From Marthasterias glacialis (Eukaryota; Echinodermata; Asteroidea; Forcipulatida; Asteriidae), in the NCBI GenBank assembly GCA_911728455.2, contig OU452236.1, positions 8,612,171 through 8,676,170 of the forward strand: a DNA stretch of 64,000 bases, given 5' to 3'. The notes under the pieces are model-generated. The model was not told the origin of the DNA. It saw nothing but the letters and a program-made list of their open reading frames with translations, and ran no database searches. Below are positions 48,201 to 55,955 of this stretch, one piece after another. The first letter of the stretch is position 1; every line of letters starts with the position of its first letter. A program made the position numbers and the translations under genes.

Positions 48201-51200
48201 GTAGTCTGGTAGCCACTTGTACTCTTTATGTGAAATACATGAAATAACAAACCTGTGAAAGTTTAAGGCCCCAGCTCAACATTGGTAAGAAGAAAAACAT
48301 AAATGTTCACAGATTTACATACTGTATACCTTACATGGTATAAAGATAAGGATGGTAGGAAAATTTCCTTGAAATATTTCTGCCTGAAGTGTTATTGTTT
48401 CTAAATAATAAATGAAATAAGATCCAAAATTAGTTTTCGTCTCAGTGAGACGAAACCTCTGCCTAAAGGAATGCGTACAAAAATGCTGAATGCATTTTTA
48501 CCGTTTTCTCGCAAACGAAACAATGAAATGAGCTGACATTTTCACAGGTTGGTTTTATTACAAATATCTTGATTTGTGCAAAGAATGGAAGCATTTACAG
48601 TCAGTTTACCAATGCTGAGCTGAGGCTTTAGGCTCAGTTGATTGTCGTACATACATGTAGTCACAAGACAATCGTAAAAAAATCTTCAGAGGACATTAAA
48701 AGTGGAACCTATTTTAGACAAATATTTATGTGGAGCATTCAACTTTAGAATTTATTGAGATTTCAGATTGAAACTGAACTGTTTTTTTTTCTATTTATTT
48801 GTTGAGTTTACTTTTATTTAGTTGTTTTAAATTACCAATGCTGTACGGCATGAAGACGATTGGATATTTTCATTTATTTTGAAGTACTGTGTGTGCATTG
48901 AAATGAGGTCAAGAGTTGGTAGATTTATTTCACAGCTGTGTGAACTCCACAAGAGAATTATTACTGGCTGTTATTTGGAATGTTAAAATATTGTACCCTT
49001 AATAATATCTGACATTTTAATACTTTGTTTGTTCAGCATCGGTTGTACACTTGCTCTTATTTGTTGTCTAGTTTAATCAGTCAGGATGAGGGAACAAAAG
49101 TACAAATATCAAGAGCAAAGGATCAACGATTATGACTGGAAATGTCCCAAGTTTCATTTCGCAGTTAGTGTTGGAATAGACTGGTAGTAAAGGAAAATGT
49201 CACCAAGGAGTAGATGGGTACCTGTGAGAGTAGAGCTTGTGTCTTGGCCAATTGTTCTCATGTTTTGGTGGCTGAGTCATCGAAGTGTGGGTTTGAGTCC
49301 TGGTCGTGACACTTGTAATATTTGGCAAAACACTTTAAAATCAGTTGCCGCCGGGAATTTTTTTTTTCTTGTCCGGTCTTCCTGGCGGGTTTTTTTTTGT
49401 TTTAAATTCCTATGTCCCCACCAAAAGCAAAATTACATGGATGAAATTGTAAAAAGTGCAAGGAAAATTAAGATAAAAGATTGAAAATTAAGATTGAAAT
49501 GGAAGATACATTTTGAAGTTTATATCATTGTTTTATTATTGTAATAGTGAATTAATTTCAGTTTTCTAGTTTCAACTTACTTCAAACAACCATCTTAATT
49601 TAATTTTTAGTGAACGCAATAAAAAACAGATTTTAGTTTATCGTAGATTTTTTGCCCAATCCATAGACTAGAATTTGTCATTTAGAAAAGTTGAGGTCAG
49701 TGTAGTAAAAGCCAATTAAACATTTACATTAAATTTTTTTTAACTTTATTAAAGAAAACAAATAAAACATGGGATTTGAAGAATGCATCAAATATTTAAA
49801 TGAAATGAAATGTAGAATTCATGAAGAAGCAAAAATTAATACATGCAAAAGATTCAAGCCCTTGACAACCAACTGCCGTGAGATAAAACTTCATCAATTT
49901 GATCGGACATTGCATACATACGTGAATAAATAAAGTATTCCATGCCGTGAATGCATGAACAGGTCAGAAATTATTTTATTCATTCGGAATATTATAAGAG
50001 GTTTAATTAGATTGCCTGCCTTTCCCTACATGCGCTGCAGAATTATTAAATTCGTCCTTAGATGCGTCACCTGGCAACAACTAAAAAGGCCTTGAATGTT
50101 TTACTTTTCTTCAGGGGCACTCAGATTAGATTGTATATTCTATAATTTTTTTACGTTCATTCAGTTTCGATTTTATAACATTCCAGTCTAGACCCGACTT
50201 TTGCATCGTCAGAGTTATGAGTTTAGCCAACCTTGAGTACGAACGACCTTCACTTCAAAACAAGAGTATTCAATGCCAACATTTTTTTTTTTAATTCGTC
50301 AAAGTCGAGCGACCTTCACTGCAAAACAAAATACAACAATGCTATCAAATTACCCATATCACTGATAAGTCAATTAGGCTTCCCAAAATAAAGTGTAGAT
50401 GCACAGACCTTATGCGTTTGCCGCCATCTTTCATTTATTAATTCTGGTTGTGAAGCCAAGATTTTCAGAACAGCAAACTTAATCACTATACTAGCCAAGA
50501 ACCAAGACGAGGAAGGAAGTTTCAGTTTTAGATGTGAGAGGAAAAGCCCAGAGATTTATTCCAGGGAAAACCCACCCAATCAGCTAGGGACTGAAAACCC
50601 AATCCACATAGTGCCCACGGCGGGATTCAAACCGGGGTCCTAGAGGTGCAAGGCGAGGAAAGATACCACTACGCCAACCCGACCACCCATCTTTGAGGTC
50701 AAACGCAGCATCGAACATGCATTGTAGCTGTTTCGACCTCAGCACGAGGGTGTCCTTTCCTGTACTAAATGCTCATTGTGACGTCATACGCATAAGCCGG
50801 TCTATTCCTTACAAGAAAAGGGTTTTAAATTTTGTATGAAAAAAGGCAGATTTGTGCCAACCAATTTGAACATTTTTGGTGACATTCAAGGCTGCCCATA
50901 CAAAGTGGTGGAGAGTGTTTGTAATTTTAAACAAGAGAAGGTCTAGATCAAAGATTATAGAGCGCCGTAGGTGCAAGATGGGGAACTGGGCCTTTATCTA
51001 AAGTTGGAAAGTGAAATTCGCATGGGCGCCATTTCGGCAAGTGAATGCGTGTGCGATAGCAATTGTCCATGTCTACACTGGTCTGCACGTATCAGTGTTG
51101 TATCAATAGAATCACTTGCCGAAATGGCCTCCAGTGAGATTTCACATTTCAGTCAGAGTTCCCCATCTTGCGCCTACGGCGCTCTGTAATCTTTGGTCTA

Positions 51201-54200
51201 GATCCCTTTCAAATACAACAAAATGTGCCAAATGGTAAAAATTGTTGTATTTTGTCGCAATTAGCAGTCAACTCAAATCCAATACTCTGTTGCATTGTGC
51301 TGCATTTACTATGTAGCAGGGTTCTACGTGACCTTGACAAGTCCATGTGGAATCCCAGTCTCCAGCAAACTGCATATTGAGTGCATTTACAGTTGTAGGG
51401 TAAAATGCCCAGTGCTATAAGGCTGGCGTGAACCAGTTCACTTCACAATGCAACAGAATCCTTTGTTGCACTGTGCTGTATTCAGCAGGGTTCTACATGA
51501 CCTTGACATGGCCATGCACAGTGGGAGACTTTGGAGGATGCTAGATGGCAGCAGACTTGCCAGGTATATCCAGTATTCTTGGAAATGTGCGCATGCTCAG
51601 AACTATGGAAACAATGACAATTTACATGGTGAGTCTGCTGCCACCTATCATTCCAAAGTCTTCCATCCCAGTCCGCAGCAAACTTCATTTCATGTACAGG
51701 TAGACCTTATGCATATGACGTCACTATGAGCATTTAAAGACAGGAAAGGACACCCTCGCGCTGAGGTCAAAACAGCTACAACGCACGTTCGATGCTGCAT
51801 TTGACCTCAAAGATGGCGGCAATTGCATAACGCCTATTGACCCCCTTGCACCGACGTCAAATGCGACTGCTGCTACCATGCATTGTGGGAGTCAAACTCG
51901 TAAACGTGTACATGGCAGGAAAGGCAATAAAGACTCAATTAAAGGGCTCAGCGTTTTCCAAGTTCCGTGGCCAAGTCCAAATTATATGTATCTGCTGCAG
52001 CAATGGCTTGGTCATCACGTGAACAGGCGCTGAAGCATAGGATGCCCACAACAACAGCTGCAGCTGCCGCCGCCAATTCGGATGGCTTTTTCTATGGTTC
52101 AACCCCATTTTTCTGTCAGGTTCCCTGTGTACCCATTGGAAATAACTGTACCAATTCTTACAACTTGAAAGGGTGCCAGACTTTTGTGTGTGTAAGCCTC
52201 AGTGTCCATGTGTTTACATTGATTTGAGTTGCGAAAAACGAAAGATGACCGTGCCATATGCTTATAGTGTCGTTGGGTAAATAACCTTGCTTTTATTTGT
52301 CTTCTTCCAGCTAAATACTGACTGGGGAAACAAATCGTCATCAATCAGGGAAGGGCTTGGTATCCTGGCGTTAGTTACCGTTGAAAGCCGGTCCTTGGAT
52401 CAGCACAGTGTTGCTAAGGTTGAGAGTCATATTAAGAAGATGATGAAAGGGACAGCATGCCAATTGTTGAGGTGAGAGGTGTTGATGGACTAGGGGCTAG
52501 AGGATGACAGGGGTGATAGGCCAGAGGCTATAGGGGGGCCAGGGGTGGTAGGCCAGGGGCTAGAGGGGCCATGGGTTGATAGGCCAGGGGCTAGAGGGGC
52601 CTTGGGTTGATAGAACAGGGGCAAGAGGATGCCAGGGATGATAGGCCAGAGGTTATAGGGGGGCCAGGGGTGGTAGGCCAGGGGCTAGAGGGGCCATGGG
52701 TTGATAGGCCAGGGGCTAGAGGGGCCTTGGGTTGATAGAACAGGGGCAAGAGGGGCCATGGGTTAATAGAACAGGGGCAAGAGGGGCCATGGTTTGATGG
52801 GACAGAAGATAGAGGGGCCATGGGTTGATAGGCCAGGGGCTGGAGGGGCCATGGGTTGATAGGCCAGGGGCTAGAGGGGCCATGGTTGATAGGCCAGGGG
52901 CTGGAGGGGCCATGGGTTGATAGACCAGGGGCTAGAGGGGCCATGGGTTGATAGGCCAGGGGCTAGAGGGGCCATGGGTTGATAGGCGGGGGCTGGAGGG
53001 GCCATGGGTTGATAGGCCAGGGGCTAGAGGGGCCATGGGTTGATAGACCAGGGGCTAGAGGGGCCATGGGTTGATAGACCAGGGGCTAGAGGGGCCATGG
53101 GTTGATAGGCCAGGGGCTAGAGGGGCCATGGGTTGATAGAACAGGGGCAAGAGAGGCCATGGTTTGATGGGACAGAAGATAGAGGGGCCATGGGTTGATG
53201 GGACAGAAGATAGAGGGGCCACGGGTTGATAGGCCAGGGGCTAGAGGGGCCATGGGTTGATAGAACAGGGGCAAGAGAGGCCATGGTTTGATGGGACAGA
53301 AGATAGAGGGGCCATGGGTTGATAGGCCAGGGGCTAGAGGGGCCATGGGTTGATGGGACAGAAGATAGAGGGGCCATGGGTTGATAGGCTTAGGGCTACC
53401 GGGGACCAGGGGTGATAAGCCAGCGTCTAGCATGTCTAGAGGGTCTTGGGTTGATAGGACAGAGGCTAGAGGGTTCCATTGGTAGAGGGGCTAGGGGTTG
53501 ATAGGGCTGATGCTAGTGGGTCCAGGGGTGATACATGTACATGTAGGTTTGGGGCTTTAGGGGCAAGGGTTTGATAGGGCATGGGGCTGTCACGAGTTTG
53601 AATCATTTATATATATTTTAGGAGATCCCTTCTTATAAATGGTTGGGATTTGTTTCAATGAATATTTATTATATTTTAATCGTGAGAATCTCATCTCACC
53701 AGGTGGAACCAACATCATTTCCTTCTGTTATTTGAGTCGGCAAATGATTACGAGTCTTTTGGACGGCTGTTCTTAGAGGAGAAGTTGGATGATTGCGAAG
53801 GATTCCGCGTGACTGCCATTGAACGTAAGTCTCAATTTCTTAAAACCTACCAGTGCCCCTTGCCAATTAAATTGGCCCAGTTTTCAGACTTAACAATTTT
53901 TTCACAAGTCCAGGTTTATGGTGCTGACTCTTAAAAACATTCAAAAGTACCACTGTCATCGATGTCTTTTATTTTTCATTCAGCATCCATTTTGACCAAT
54001 CCACCGCGCTGCTTCGTCGAGATTGAGACTCTCCAAGGAACACAAACCCGCGACACCCTCAAGTCTTTCATCTCTTACTTCTCCGGTGCCTTCAAGCACG
54101 CCAGCATTCTCGAGATCCAGAGGCTATTTCCTTTCAACGAATCCATGGAAGGTGACGTCCCAAGGCTGGCCCTCACACTGATGTTCAGTGGGAAAGCCCA

Positions 54201-54681
54201 ATCCCGAGCCACCGAAGTCGTTAAGGTACTTTCGGGCGATCCATGGGTACCGTTTAGTCTCCCGGACGTGGTGGCTAACGAACTCAGCGACGATACGGCG
54301 TACTTCAAACACACCAAGTTGGCACTCCCGCTGTGGGGGGTGAAAACGGGGGCCAACGCGTCCGGCGTCCGAGTGACGCTCTTTGTTAAAGACAGCCTGA
54401 GCTTTCAATCAATGGACTCGTTCTATAGCAAGGTCACCGGTGTCTCCCCACTACAGCAGAACGGCGGCAACACAGTGAAGAGCAGCACGTACCCGCTGTC
54501 CCCGAGGTTGGAGTTCACCCTGGCATACTACCAGGGGGTAGTCCCACAAACAAGCCAGAATCAGCTCCTATACTTTCAAACAAACGAGTCGGCCATCGGG
54601 GCGGAAAAGTTGGCGGAAGACCATTGGCAGCTGAAAGATCCTGAAGATAATCTTGTGGTACTTTTTACGACGATGAAGTAA
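39016..54681 (+). CDS. FAM124-family protein, whole gene (4 coding exons)
   Basis: Joining 39016-39237, 52311-52471, 53703-53824 and 53984-54681 gives 400 codons plus TAA, with GT-AG sites and matching phases. Residues about 178-399 resemble the FAM124 domain of human FAM124A/B as I recall it: ALPLWGVKTGANASGVRVTL, SFQSMDSFYSKVTGVSP, PRLEFTLAYYQGVVP, and HWQLKDPEDNLVVLF near the end (human GRWQTEDHDGNKILL). Tandem beta-alpha-beta units suggest a vicinal-oxygen-chelate/glyoxalase-like fold, but no set of metal ligands can be picked out. The molecular function of the family is unknown. Unlike human FAM124A/B, where the domain is N-terminal with a long disordered tail, here it is C-terminal behind about 170 extra residues. 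No signal peptide or membrane segment is seen. The gene is head to head with PRPF38B. Extra exons inside the 13-kb intron 1 cannot be excluded, although exons 1 and 2 join in phase 0. Confidence 0.84.
40975..41200 (-). repeat. Diverged inverted copy of the 44.6-kb repeat
   Basis: CTCCATATACGGACAGTGCA, TTTGTTCTTCGTCAACTAAT and ATCTTCCAGTTGACTGGAGG are complementary counterparts of blocks in 44587-44925. The following TTCGGCCTCATGGGATATGG belongs to the TTATCACAC hairpin family. Confidence 0.7.
41970..42110 (-). mobile_element. LINE 3' tail fragment
   Basis: On the minus strand GCACTTTGAGGAATTTTT and CGCTATATAAATGCTG precede an ATTATTATT run. This GCGCTATATAAA-plus-trinucleotide ending is typical of L2/CR1-like 3' ends. 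No coding part is left. Confidence 0.5.
42500..42790 (+). mobile_element. Related element with one tRNA-like head
   Basis: It matches the right half of 16384-16870 (ATAAACCACAAGGGAAACTG, TGGCTTCTGACTGGCACCCC, CATATTGACAAAATAGGGAG) and ends with a tRNA-like segment that has CATGTTAATCAGGAGGTCGC and AGGTTCAAATCCTGTTCTAG. The AGAAAAATTGACTAGAA end is inverted at 42559 relative to 42775. The anticodon-loop region would read GTT (Asn-like). Confidence 0.7.
43519..43695 (+). repeat. Dispersed repeat (GGGCACCAAGGCA family), copy 2
   Basis: Same blocks as at 13429-13586. The end has a tandem duplication of GCCTCCATT, giving GCAATTGCCTCCATTGCCTC repeated in part. Confidence 0.82.
44587..44925 (+). 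repeat. Direct tandem duplication, period 160 bp
   Basis: TATATTTTACCGTATTTCAC starts at 44587 and again at 44747. Each unit carries the small palindrome ATCTTCCAGTCAACTGGAAG and then AGAGCAAAACGTGCAAC. The second unit has an extra GCGCAAAGTTTAG. A diverged inverted copy lies at about 40975-41105. Confidence 0.87.
45280..45443. repeat. Fold-back hairpin, 164 bp
   Basis: Arms ACAAATATTGACTGCTTTAT, GGCGTAGTAAAACTAGTCAC and GGTGATCCCCGGAGC are mirrored on the right almost base for base. The loop is CTCGGCTCCGCCTC. Flanks have related ATTGGCC/GATTGG and TATCACAC motifs. Confidence 0.9.
45993..46139. repeat. Fold-back hairpin, TTATCACAC family
   Basis: Arms ATTCGTTATCACACAAGCGC and TCGAGCGAGTGTGATAACGAAT-like right end, sharing GTGGAATACGGAAAAATA and TGCGTCCCATATCAAAC with their complements. 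The loop is GAGGCCGAATGCCGAG. Relatives at about 44486-44640 and 41095-41200. Confidence 0.87.
46709..47010. repeat. Dispersed repeat (CACGTGACC family), copy 2
   Basis: It matches 35691-36020 along its length, with a few short deletions and an insertion around 46785-46800. Located in intron 1 of the FAM124-like gene. Confidence 0.8.
47594..47784. mobile_element. MITE-like element, TTTCATAAAGCTGCTTAAGC family, in FAM124-like intron 1
   Basis: Left GGGCCCAATCTCATAAAGCC and right AGCTTTATGAAATTGGCCCC, with AGGTTACCAGCCAACATTCC inside. Confidence 0.83.
48262..48630. mobile_element. MITE-like element, CAGCTCAACATTGGTAA family, copy 3
   Basis: Complete: left TTAAGGCCCCAGCTCAACAT, right ACCAATGCTGAGCTGAGGCT at 48609-48628. 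It contains the internal palindrome TTTCGTCTCAGTGAGACGAA at about 48435-48454. Located in intron 1 of the FAM124-like gene. Confidence 0.87.
49197..49345 (+). mobile_element. tRNA-derived SINE fragment (GTCGTGGTCGAG family)
   Basis: It contains GGTGGCTGAGTCATCGAAGT, GTGGGTTTGAGTCCTGGTCG and TGACACTTGTAATATTTGGC, preceded by a piece of body (AGGAGTAGATGGGTACCTGT) as if two copies were fused. Confidence 0.7.
50432..50686 (-). mobile_element. tRNA-derived SINE with 8-bp target duplication
   Basis: Read on the minus strand, it begins GGTCGGGTTGGCGTAGTGG (A-box-like) and continues to CCCCGGTTTGAATCCCGCC (B-box), the spacing of a tRNA-derived polymerase III promoter, followed by a body of about 180 bp. 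It is flanked by the direct repeat CCATCTTT at 50424-50431 and 50687-50694. The insertion splits an arm of a fold-back element whose other arm (51790-51830) keeps the uninterrupted site, so both boundaries and the duplication are directly supported. Confidence 0.85.
50942..51202. mobile_element. Inverted-repeat element, AAAGATTATAGAGCGCC family, copy 2
   Basis: A 261-bp element with inverted ends TCTAGATCAAAGATTATAG and its complement at 51187-51202. The ends continue through GCGCAAGATGGGGAACT and a second inverted block (GCGCCATTTCGGCAAGTGA). It shares both end blocks with 26068-26434. No coding potential. Confidence 0.8.
51523..51664. mobile_element. Short inverted-repeat element, GGGAGACTTTGGA family, copy 3
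   Basis: About 142 bp with inverted ends GGGAGACTTTGGA and GGCAGCAGACTTGCCAGG mirrored at the right. The core contains a conserved ATGTGCGCATGCTCAGAACT. Related copies lie at 3548-3691 and 33518-33641. No coding capacity. Confidence 0.75.
52311..52471 (+). CDS. FAM124-like exon 2 (residues 75-128)
   Basis: A 161-nt exon after a TCTTCTTCCAG acceptor, ending at GAG|GTGAGA. It encodes LNTDWGNKSSSIREGLGILA, then LVTVESRSLDQHSVAKVESH. From about residue 91 a beta strand (ILALVTVES) is followed by a helix (SVAKVESHIKKMM), resembling the opening of the FAM124 domain. The exon ends in phase 2. Confidence 0.82.
52490..53420 (+). repeat. 31-bp minisatellite in FAM124-like intron 2
   Basis: About thirty head-to-tail copies of a G-rich 31-bp unit built around GGGGCCATGGGTTGATA plus a variable part (GGCCAGGGGCTAGA, GAACAGGGGCAAGA or GGACAGAAGATAGA). 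The variants alternate in blocks, so higher-order units have been copied. Decayed copies run on to about 53590. The array begins within 20 bp of the exon 2 donor. The antisense strand stays open and would encode a proline-rich repeat, but nothing supports translation. Confidence 0.92.
53703..53824 (+). CDS. FAM124-like exon 3 (residues 128-169)
   Basis: A 122-nt exon from a CACCAG acceptor to a GAAC|GTAAGT donor. It encodes WNQHHFLLLFESANDYESFG and RLFLEEKLDDCEGFRVTAIE. A strand (HHFLLLFES) and a helix (DYESFGRLFLEE) complete the beta-alpha-beta unit begun in exon 2. The preceding intron is mostly a 31-bp minisatellite. Confidence 0.82.
53984..54681 (+). CDS. FAM124-like exon 4, FAM124 domain (residues 169-400)
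   Basis: A 698-nt terminal exon after a TTTTTCATTCAG acceptor, ending at TAA 54679-54681. It holds essentially the whole FAM124 domain: CFVEIETLQGTQTRDTLKSF, PRLALTLMFSGKAQSRATEV, LPLWGVKTGANASGVRVTLF, SPRLEFTLAYYQGVVPQTS and EDHWQLKDPEDNLVVLFTTM. The coding is clean and more G+C-rich than its flanks, with no breaks. A fully processed retrocopy is ruled out by the upstream exons. Confidence 0.88.
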
Positions 54682-55000
54682 GACAGGTATATGTAGCTAG
54701 TATAACTAGAGTTTATGTTTAGTGGTACTGTTATAGACTATTTAAATAATGCACCGGTGAAAGCTATCTATGATTTCATTCTTGTGTTCATCAGTGGTCC
54801 AACTCTTTTTTTGGTGATAGTTTTTACCGGAAGTCAGTCGATTGTTTAGCTGAATGGCAGCGGGGTTGCCATCACTCAAACTAGCCCAGTCAGGATATAC
54901 AATTACCTTGATTGGTGCACTCTTCTCCCGATGAGGTTATAGATGGTTCCCCAATCAGGAAAACCATGGATGACAACACCTGCCATACTGACGTTTTCAT

Positions 55001-55168
55001 GATCCCCAAAAAATTTGCTTAGATCATAAAATTCTTGCTTAGCAGAAACCAGGTTACCAGCTACATTGCCATGTCAGTCACATGTCATGACTGGTAACCA
55101 GCTGTGATTTTGCTCTGCAAGAAAAAACTTGCTCAGCGAAATTTTCTGTTTGATGAAAGCGGGCCCCG
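55001..55168. mobile_element. MITE-like element, TTTCATAAAGCTGCTTAAGC family
   Basis: It contains TTGCTTAGCAGAAACCAGGT, ATGACTGGTAACCAGCTGTG and a right end TTTGATGAAAGCGGGCCCCG. It lies about 320 bp after the FAM124-like stop codon and may fall within its 3' UTR. Confidence 0.7.
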
Positions 55169-55427
55169 GAAAAGGCGTGCACGATTTAGATATTTTCTCC
55201 GTCTTTGTGAAAAGGCATTTGACGTTAGTTTGTATGTACTTTCACTGTTGCCTTTAAAGCTGGTTCTAAACCTTGTGCAGCTACATTTACAAATTATCAC
55301 CATACTTTTGATATCTCATTTGTGGTAAGAAAAGGCACACAAAGATGTATGAACTATGTGAGTATTTACCAGTTTGTGAACAGTAAGTGTTGCACGCTTC
55401 CCAAAAAATACTACCAAATTCCTTCAG

Positions 55428-55585
55428 GTTTGATACTTCATGGAGGCACGGGAGGCAATTGCCTCCATGTCCCCTGGTCAATGCCTTGGTGCCCCTTGAA
55501 ATGTTTCAGTAGAAATTTACATTTCCCACGTTGAGGTGCCCTTTTTACAAAGGAAAACTACCTTGCTCTTAATACAATTATCAGG
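55428..55585 (-). repeat. Dispersed repeat (GGGCACCAAGGCA family), copy 3
   Basis: Complementary orientation: GGCAATTGCCTCCATGTCCC, CTGGTCAATGCCTTGGTGCC and GTTGAGGTGCCCTTTTTACA. It ends near TATCAGGCCTG. Confidence 0.78.
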
Positions 55586-55629
55586 CCTGTCCGTTTATGG
55601 CACAGTTCCTTTCTGAATTAAAGGTAGAA

Positions 55630-55955
55630 TACAGGATTGGTATTCATCAATAATGTTTTTAATTAGTATCAGTCTGAAAGCTTACTCATTATGAAGTTCA
55701 TACCAGTACCAATCTTCCATAGAAATGTTTTTGTCTGAAATACTGTCAAAGTCAAGAAATTAACACTTAATTAGACCCCAATTTTAATTTCGATTGTACA
55801 ATGTTTTTACATGCTCAAAAGTGTGCATAGATTTTCACTATTTTCTCCTGACTCAGATGACGGATTGAGCCCAAATTTTCACTATTGTTTTTTCATGTTT
55901 ATATTGAATCACTCAAAGTATTAAGAACACTGCACTATCAGCTTTACCAATCCTC
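55630..55955. mobile_element. Inverted-repeat element, ACAGGATTGGTA family, copy 2
   Basis: Ends TACAGGATTGGTATTCATCA and CTTTACCAATCCTCTAATTT, with GATGACGGATTGAGCCCAAA inside. Same orientation as the copy at 20136-20495. Confidence 0.76.

Larger units (their letters stand above)
50405..51832. mobile_element. Large fold-back element with nested insertions
   Basis: Two inverted arms of roughly 130 bp: left 50411-50431 continuing at 50695-50810, right 51701-51832. Both share blocks such as TTCGATGCTGC, GACCTCAAAGATGGCGGCAA (RC on the left), GGAAAGGACACCCTCG and TATGACGTCA. The left arm is interrupted by a SINE at 50432-50686. Between the arms sit two other inverted-repeat elements (50942-51202 and 51523-51664). 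No transposase is visible, so it is non-autonomous. Confidence 0.75.
39238..52310 (+). other. FAM124-like intron 1 (13 kb), repeat-filled
   Basis: No exon was recognised. The stretch carries copies of at least nine repeat families, listed separately, and several fold-back hairpins. Two parts are unassigned single-copy sequence as far as I can see: 39240-40970, which is AT-rich, and 48640-50400, which is AT-rich apart from a SINE copy near 49197-49345. A T-run lies at about 41579-41598. Confidence 0.6.

Noticed and set aside
51837..52230. Overlapping plus-strand frames just before FAM124-like exon 2
   Set aside because: No homology was recognised, frames are broken by stops, and the alanine run comes from a GCAGCTGCCGCC stretch. 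They are not linked by splice sites to exon 2.
52591..53433. Antisense open frames of 65-117 codons encoding proline-rich repeats
   Set aside because: They lie entirely within the 31-bp intronic minisatellite and exist because the unit has few stop codons on that strand. No splice or start context supports a gene.
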